From: Symbiobacterium thermophilum IAM 14863
GTDB taxonomy: Bacteria; Bacillota; Sulfobacillia; Symbiobacteriales; Symbiobacteriaceae
NCBI RefSeq assembly: GCF_000009905.1
Contig: NC_006177.1
Span: 2,418,001-2,482,000, forward strand
Length of the DNA stretch: 64,000 nt
Direction of reading: 5' to 3'
The translations under genes were made by a program, and so were the position numbers. Positions 60,686 through 64,000 of this stretch are shown in pieces (positions within the stretch are counted from its first letter, which is position 1; each line of letters opens with the position of its first letter). The notes below the pieces were generated by a model. That model was not told where the DNA came from and did no database searches. It saw nothing but the letters and a program-made list of their open reading frames with translations.

Positions 60686-61020
60686 ATGCAGCCTGCTCCC
60701 AGGCAGCCCCTGAACCCATGTACCGCCATGTCCGGTAGAGGTTCAACCACACGCGGCCGCTGCCGGAAGGGCACCGCCCGTCTGATCCCCCTCGCCGCCC
60801 GTCATCGGCGATGTTCATCCTCCCGCCCCGCCGGCCCCACTCGCCGGCAAGCACGGCCCCCGCCCTGCGGCAAGAACCGGGCCGCTCGTCCCTCCACGAA
60901 GCCCGAAAAAACTTCTTGCCGATCGCCCCTCCGCCGGCAGGAATCGCCGTGTTCACACAGAACACCCAATGTGCGAACCGATCACCACATACCCACAATC
61001 CGCGACTGAGGATGTGCGAT
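60686..61020. promoter_or_regulatory. Upstream region of the DeoR operon with a palindrome
   Basis: No gene is seen. At 60949-60965 GTGTTC-ACACA-GAACAC is a 17-bp palindrome, 56 bp before the regulator start. TGTTC-n-GAACA sites are bound by several DeoR-family proteins, so this is a likely operator for self-control; this is inference. Confidence 0.5.
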
Positions 61021-61782
61021 ATGAACATTCAGGAACGGCTCGATCAGATCCTGAAGCACCTCCAACAGCACGGACAGGTCCAGGTGCGGGACCTGGCGCA
61101 GCAGTTCGGCGTGTCGGAGATGACCATCCGCCGGGACCTGGAGCGGCTCGCCCGGGAGGGCCACCTCGTCCGCACCTACGGCGGCGCCACCGCCGCCGCC
61201 GGGCTGATCGGCGAGCAGCCCTTCGCCGCCAAGGCGGTCTCCCACATCGAGGAGAAGGAGCGGATCGCCCGGGCGGCGGCGGACCTGGTCCAGGACGGCG
61301 ACGTGGTGCTGCTGGACGCCGGCTCCACCACCCTCGCCATCTCCCGCTGCCTGCGGGGGCGCAAGGGGCTCACGGTCATCACCGTCGACCTGAAGATCGC
61401 CCTGGAGCTGTGCGACGAGCCGGGCATCGAGGTCATCGTCACCGGCGGGACGGCGATGCCCGAGATCTACAGCCTCCTGGGGCCGGTGGCCGAGCAGTTC
61501 CTGCGGGGGCTCACCGTCAACATCGCCTTCCTGGGCAGCTCGGCGGTGGACGTGGACTTCGGCCTCACCACCCCCACCCTGAGCAAGGTGCCGCTGAAGC
61601 GGGCCATGATCGGGGCCGCCCAGCACGCCGTCCTGGTCGCGGATTCATCGAAGTTCAACCGCCGGGCAACCTACCAGATATGCCCCCTCTCGTCGCTGTC
61701 CCGGGTCATCACGGACGACGGGCTGCCGCCGGCGGCGGCCGCGGCGATCCGCAAAGGAGGAATCACCCTTGACCTCGTCTGA
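61021..61782 (+). CDS. DeoR-family transcriptional regulator
   Basis: 253 residues from ATG at 61021 (GAGG 9 nt upstream); a start 9 nt earlier is possible. N-terminal helix-turn-helix (GQVQVRDLAQQFGVSEMTIR, RDLERLAREGHLVRTYGG) and the sugar-phosphate-sensing core (DVVLLDAGSTTLAIS, LTVITVDLKIALEL, VIVTGG) are all typical. It begins the operon with an acid sugar kinase and a PdxA2-like enzyme, whose substrate it probably senses. The stop overlaps the kinase start by 14 nt. Confidence 0.9.
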   Translation: MNIQERLDQILKHLQQHGQVQVRDLAQQFGVSEMTIRRDLERLAREGHLVRTYGGATAAAGLIGEQPFAAKAVSHIEEKERIARAAADLVQDGDVVLLDAGSTTLAISRCLRGRKGLTVITVDLKIALELCDEPGIEVIVTGGTAMPEIYSLLGPVAEQFLRGLTVNIAFLGSSAVDVDFGLTTPTLSKVPLKRAMIGAAQHAVLVADSSKFNRRATYQICPLSSLSRVITDDGLPPAAAAAIRKGGITLDLV

Positions 61783-63022
61783 GCACCGTCCCGCCATCGG
61801 TGTCATCGCCGACGACCTCACCGGCGCCAACGCCACCGGCGTGCTGCTCACCCGCACCGGCTACCCCACCGCCTCCCTGACCGAGCTCCGCTGGCCCGAG
61901 GGCGGGCTGGACGGCTACCCCTGCATCGTGATCGCCACCGAGTCCCGGGCGGTGCCCGCGGACGAGGCCCGCCGCCGGGTGGCGGACGCGGCCCGGCTCC
62001 TGCTGGATCACGGCCGCCGGCCCATGGCCAAGCGCATCGACTCCACCCTGCGCGGCAACCTGGGCCCCGAGGTGGAGGCGGTGCTGGAGGCCCTCGGCCC
62101 CGGCTCCGTCGCCGTCCTCACCGGCGCCTTCCCTGCCAGCGGCCGGACCGCCCGGGACGGCATCCACTACGTCCACGGCGTGCCGCTGGCCGAAACGGAG
62201 GTCCGGCATGACCCGCTCTGCCCCGTCACCCAGTCCCACGTGCCCACCCTGGTCGGCAGCCAGACCGGCCTTCCGGTGGCGCACCTGCCGCTGGCCGCGG
62301 TGCGGGCGGGGGCGGAGGCGGTCGCCCGGGCGATTGCTGAACAGGCCCGGCAGGGCGTGCGGATCCTCTGTGCGGACGCCGAGACCGACGCAGACATCCA
62401 GGCGCTGGGGCAGGGCATGGCCCTGAGCGGCGTCACCTGCGTCGCCGCCGACCCCGGGCCGCTCACCGCCGCCTTCGTCGCCGCCTCCGTCCCGCCGGTG
62501 CGGGGCCGGGTGCTGGTGGTGGCCGGCAGCGTCACCGACCTCACCCGGACCCAGCTGGATCACCTGCAGGCCGAGACCGGCGCCCGGCTGATCCAGGTGG
62601 ACGCCGGCAGCCTGGGCCGGGGCGGCGAGGATGCCGAGGCCGAGGTGCGCCGGGCCGTGGATGCGCTGGCCGCCATCCCCGCCGGCGAGCCGGTGATCGG
62701 CGTCCGCAGCTCCGAGGTGCTGTCGGTGGATCCGGACGCGGCCGGCCGCATCGCCGCCGGGTTTGCCGAGATCGCCGCCCGGGCGCTGGACCGGCTGGAG
62801 GGCGTCAAGGGCCTCTACACCAGCGGCGGGGACATCACCGTGGCCGTCTGCCGCCGGCTGCAGGCCGGCGCGATCCAGCTGGACGCCGAGGTGCTGCCGC
62901 TGGCCGTCCAGGGGCGGCTGGTGGGCGGCCTGCGCCCCGGGCTGGCCATCGTCACCAAGGGCGGCCTGGTGGGCGACCGGACCGCGGCCGTCACCTGTGT
63001 GCGCCACCTTATCAAGCTGTAA
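61769..63022 (+). CDS. dtnK: Four-carbon acid sugar kinase (DUF1537; D-threonate/D-erythronate type)
   Basis: 417 residues from TTG at 61769 (AAAGGAGGAATCACCC upstream). The N-terminal domain has the family start IGVIADDLTGANATGVLLTR and MAKRIDSTLRGNLGPEVEAV, the second domain VLVVAGSVTDLTRTQLDHL and the ATP site TSGGDITVAVCRRL with GLAIVTKGGLVG. The family phosphorylates four-carbon acids (threonate, erythronate) for breakdown. Together with the PdxA2-like gene behind it this fits the D-threonate pathway. The exact substrate cannot be read from sequence. Confidence 0.85.
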   Translation: MTSSEHRPAIGVIADDLTGANATGVLLTRTGYPTASLTELRWPEGGLDGYPCIVIATESRAVPADEARRRVADAARLLLDHGRRPMAKRIDSTLRGNLGPEVEAVLEALGPGSVAVLTGAFPASGRTARDGIHYVHGVPLAETEVRHDPLCPVTQSHVPTLVGSQTGLPVAHLPLAAVRAGAEAVARAIAEQARQGVRILCADAETDADIQALGQGMALSGVTCVAADPGPLTAAFVAASVPPVRGRVLVVAGSVTDLTRTQLDHLQAETGARLIQVDAGSLGRGGEDAEAEVRRAVDALAAIPAGEPVIGVRSSEVLSVDPDAAGRIAAGFAEIAARALDRLEGVKGLYTSGGDITVAVCRRLQAGAIQLDAEVLPLAVQGRLVGGLRPGLAIVTKGGLVGDRTAAVTCVRHLIKL

Positions 63023-63131
63023 GTTGTGCACCGGCGGCGGGCCGCCGGACCGCCTGTCCCGCCGCGCCTCGCCGCCCGCCGCCGGACTCCGCTTGTGACC
63101 GAACCCACCTGAGATAGAGGAGGACACCCGG

Positions 63132-64000
63132 ATGGATACCCGACCCCTGATCGGCATCACCATGGGCGACCCCGCATCCATCGGACCGGAGATCGCCGCC
63201 AAGGCCCTCGCAAACCCCGAGATCTACGCGCTCTGCCGGCCGCTGCTCATCGGCGACAGCCGGGTGATGGCCCGGGCGTTCGAAACCACGGGGGTGAAGC
63301 TGAACCTCAACCCGGTGGCGACCCCGGCGGAGGGCAAGTATGCGCACGGCACCGTCGACCTCATCGACCTGCCCGTGGTGGACATGGGCACCCTGCAGTG
63401 GGGTCAGGTCCAGGCCCAGGCCGGCGCGGCCGCCTTCGCCTACATCAAGCGGTCCATCGAGCTGGCCCTGGAAGGAGCCGTCGACGCCGTGACCACCGGC
63501 CCCATCAACAAGGAAGCGCTGAAGGCCGCCCGGATCGATTTCATCGGCCACACCGAGATCTTCGGCGAGCTCACCGGCTCCCACGACCCGCTGACCATGT
63601 TCGAGACCAAGGGGCTGCGGATCTTCTTCCTCACCCGCCACGTCTCCCTGGCCCAGGCCTGCCGGATGATCACCCGGGACCGGGTGCTGGACTACATCCG
63701 CCGGTGCACGGCGGCGCTGGAGCAGCTGGGCCTCGTGCGGCCGAAGCTGGCGGTGGCCGGGCTGAACCCGCACTGCGGCGAGCACGGCCTCTTCGGCGAC
63801 GAGGAGGTCCGGGAGATCGAGCCGGCGGTCCAGCAGGCGCAGGCAGAAGGATACAACGTCAGCGGCCCCCATCCGGCCGACTCGGTCTTCTGGCACGCCG
63901 CCCAGGGCCGGTTCGACGCGGTGCTCAGCCTCTACCACGACCAGGGGCACATCGCCGCCAAGATGTACGACTTCGAGCGCACCGTCTCCATCACCGCCGG
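63132..64000 (+). CDS. pdxA2: PdxA2-like dehydrogenase (4-phospho-D-threonate type), 3' end outside window
   Basis: The frame runs from ATG at 63132 (GAGGAGG 9 nt upstream) to the right edge, 289 residues. PdxA signatures are visible: ITMGDPASIGPEIAAKAL, TTGPINKEALKAARIDFIGH with the metal-binding His, NPHCGEHGLFGDEE and SLYHDQGHIAAKM. In PdxA2 operons with a DUF1537 kinase the enzyme oxidises the 4-phosphate of D-threonate or D-erythronate, giving dihydroxyacetone phosphate after decarboxylation. The neighbouring kinase and regulator argue for this rather than for vitamin B6 synthesis. Confidence 0.85.
   Translation, partial: MDTRPLIGITMGDPASIGPEIAAKALANPEIYALCRPLLIGDSRVMARAFETTGVKLNLNPVATPAEGKYAHGTVDLIDLPVVDMGTLQWGQVQAQAGAAAFAYIKRSIELALEGAVDAVTTGPINKEALKAARIDFIGHTEIFGELTGSHDPLTMFETKGLRIFFLTRHVSLAQACRMITRDRVLDYIRRCTAALEQLGLVRPKLAVAGLNPHCGEHGLFGDEEVREIEPAVQQAQAEGYNVSGPHPADSVFWHAAQGRFDAVLSLYHDQGHIAAKMYDFERTVSITA

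Noticed and set aside
61763-63202. Long minus-strand frame opposite the acid sugar kinase
   Set aside because: Shadow of the GC-rich kinase gene; no motif, no start signal.
1-64000. tRNA or rRNA genes
   Set aside because: No T-loop-like GGTTCGAATCC sequence with a fitting acceptor stem and no rRNA-like stretch was noticed; a tRNA scan was not possible.

Overview
The window is high-GC bacterial DNA. Gene starts often carry a strong GGAGG-type ribosome binding site and many are GTG or TTG. The gene content includes secreted proteins with copper-amine-oxidase N-terminal (stalk-type) domains, a sedolisin-type peptidase, two L25/Ctc paralogues, and many insertion sequences and a group II intron. 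Together these suggest a high-GC Firmicute such as Symbiobacterium. That assignment is inference; no search could be run.

Layout. 1-5.8 kb (minus): a secreted beta-propeller gene (runs off the left edge) with a copper-amine-oxidase-N-domain gene, a TetR regulator with a truncated ABC-2 permease, and a second stalk-domain lipoprotein-like gene. 6.0-11.3 kb (minus): a compact four-gene DNA-processing cluster: DNA methyltransferase, NurA nuclease, HerA-type ATPase (frameshifted by an exact 25-bp tandem duplication) and HNH endonuclease. 11.4-21 kb: a pile-up of mobile DNA, including a TGTTGTTGCCCG-ended transposon with a DDE transposase, an AAA ATPase and a zinc-finger protein. This is followed by a small lipoprotein, a DUF3024 protein and ISL3 remnants. 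21-29.4 kb: a propeptide-less sedolisin with three C-terminal beta domains, a DnaQ-like exonuclease, a decayed cas6e end, small genes, a TnpB remnant, a broken gene, and a pair of secreted/lipoprotein genes of unknown function. 29.6-35.4 kb: nested mobile elements (IS1182-like, transposon fragment, IS5-like, IS256-like, and a group II intron that sits directly behind the terminator of an L25 gene).

35.5-42.8 kb: L25, a YCII-like ORF overlapping a TPR protein, a 21-bp repeat tract, and a second copy of the propeller plus copper-amine-oxidase-domain pair. The two pairs are nearly identical in one half and clearly diverged in the other, as expected from gene conversion. 43-49.3 kb: IS21, an IS with CTAG flanks and an IS256 element, which cut a YeeE gene and a CDP-alcohol phosphatidyltransferase gene. 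49.6-56.7 kb: a second DNA-processing or defence cluster: a DUF7669-like protein, a DUF2357/PD-(D/E)XK McrC-like nuclease, an McrB-like AAA+ ATPase and a DEAD-box/DUF1998-type helicase. The same 20-bp palindrome lies in both promoter regions of this cluster, which suggests common control. 57-64 kb: a second L25 with a similar leader hairpin, another CTAG-flanked IS, a YeeE/YedE sulfur-transport pair, and a DeoR - four-carbon acid sugar kinase - PdxA2-like operon running off the right edge.

The two clusters at 6-11 kb and 49.6-56.7 kb are the best candidates for little-described systems. The surrounding mobile DNA, the cas6e remnant and the several freshly broken genes show that this is an accessory, rapidly rearranging part of the chromosome.
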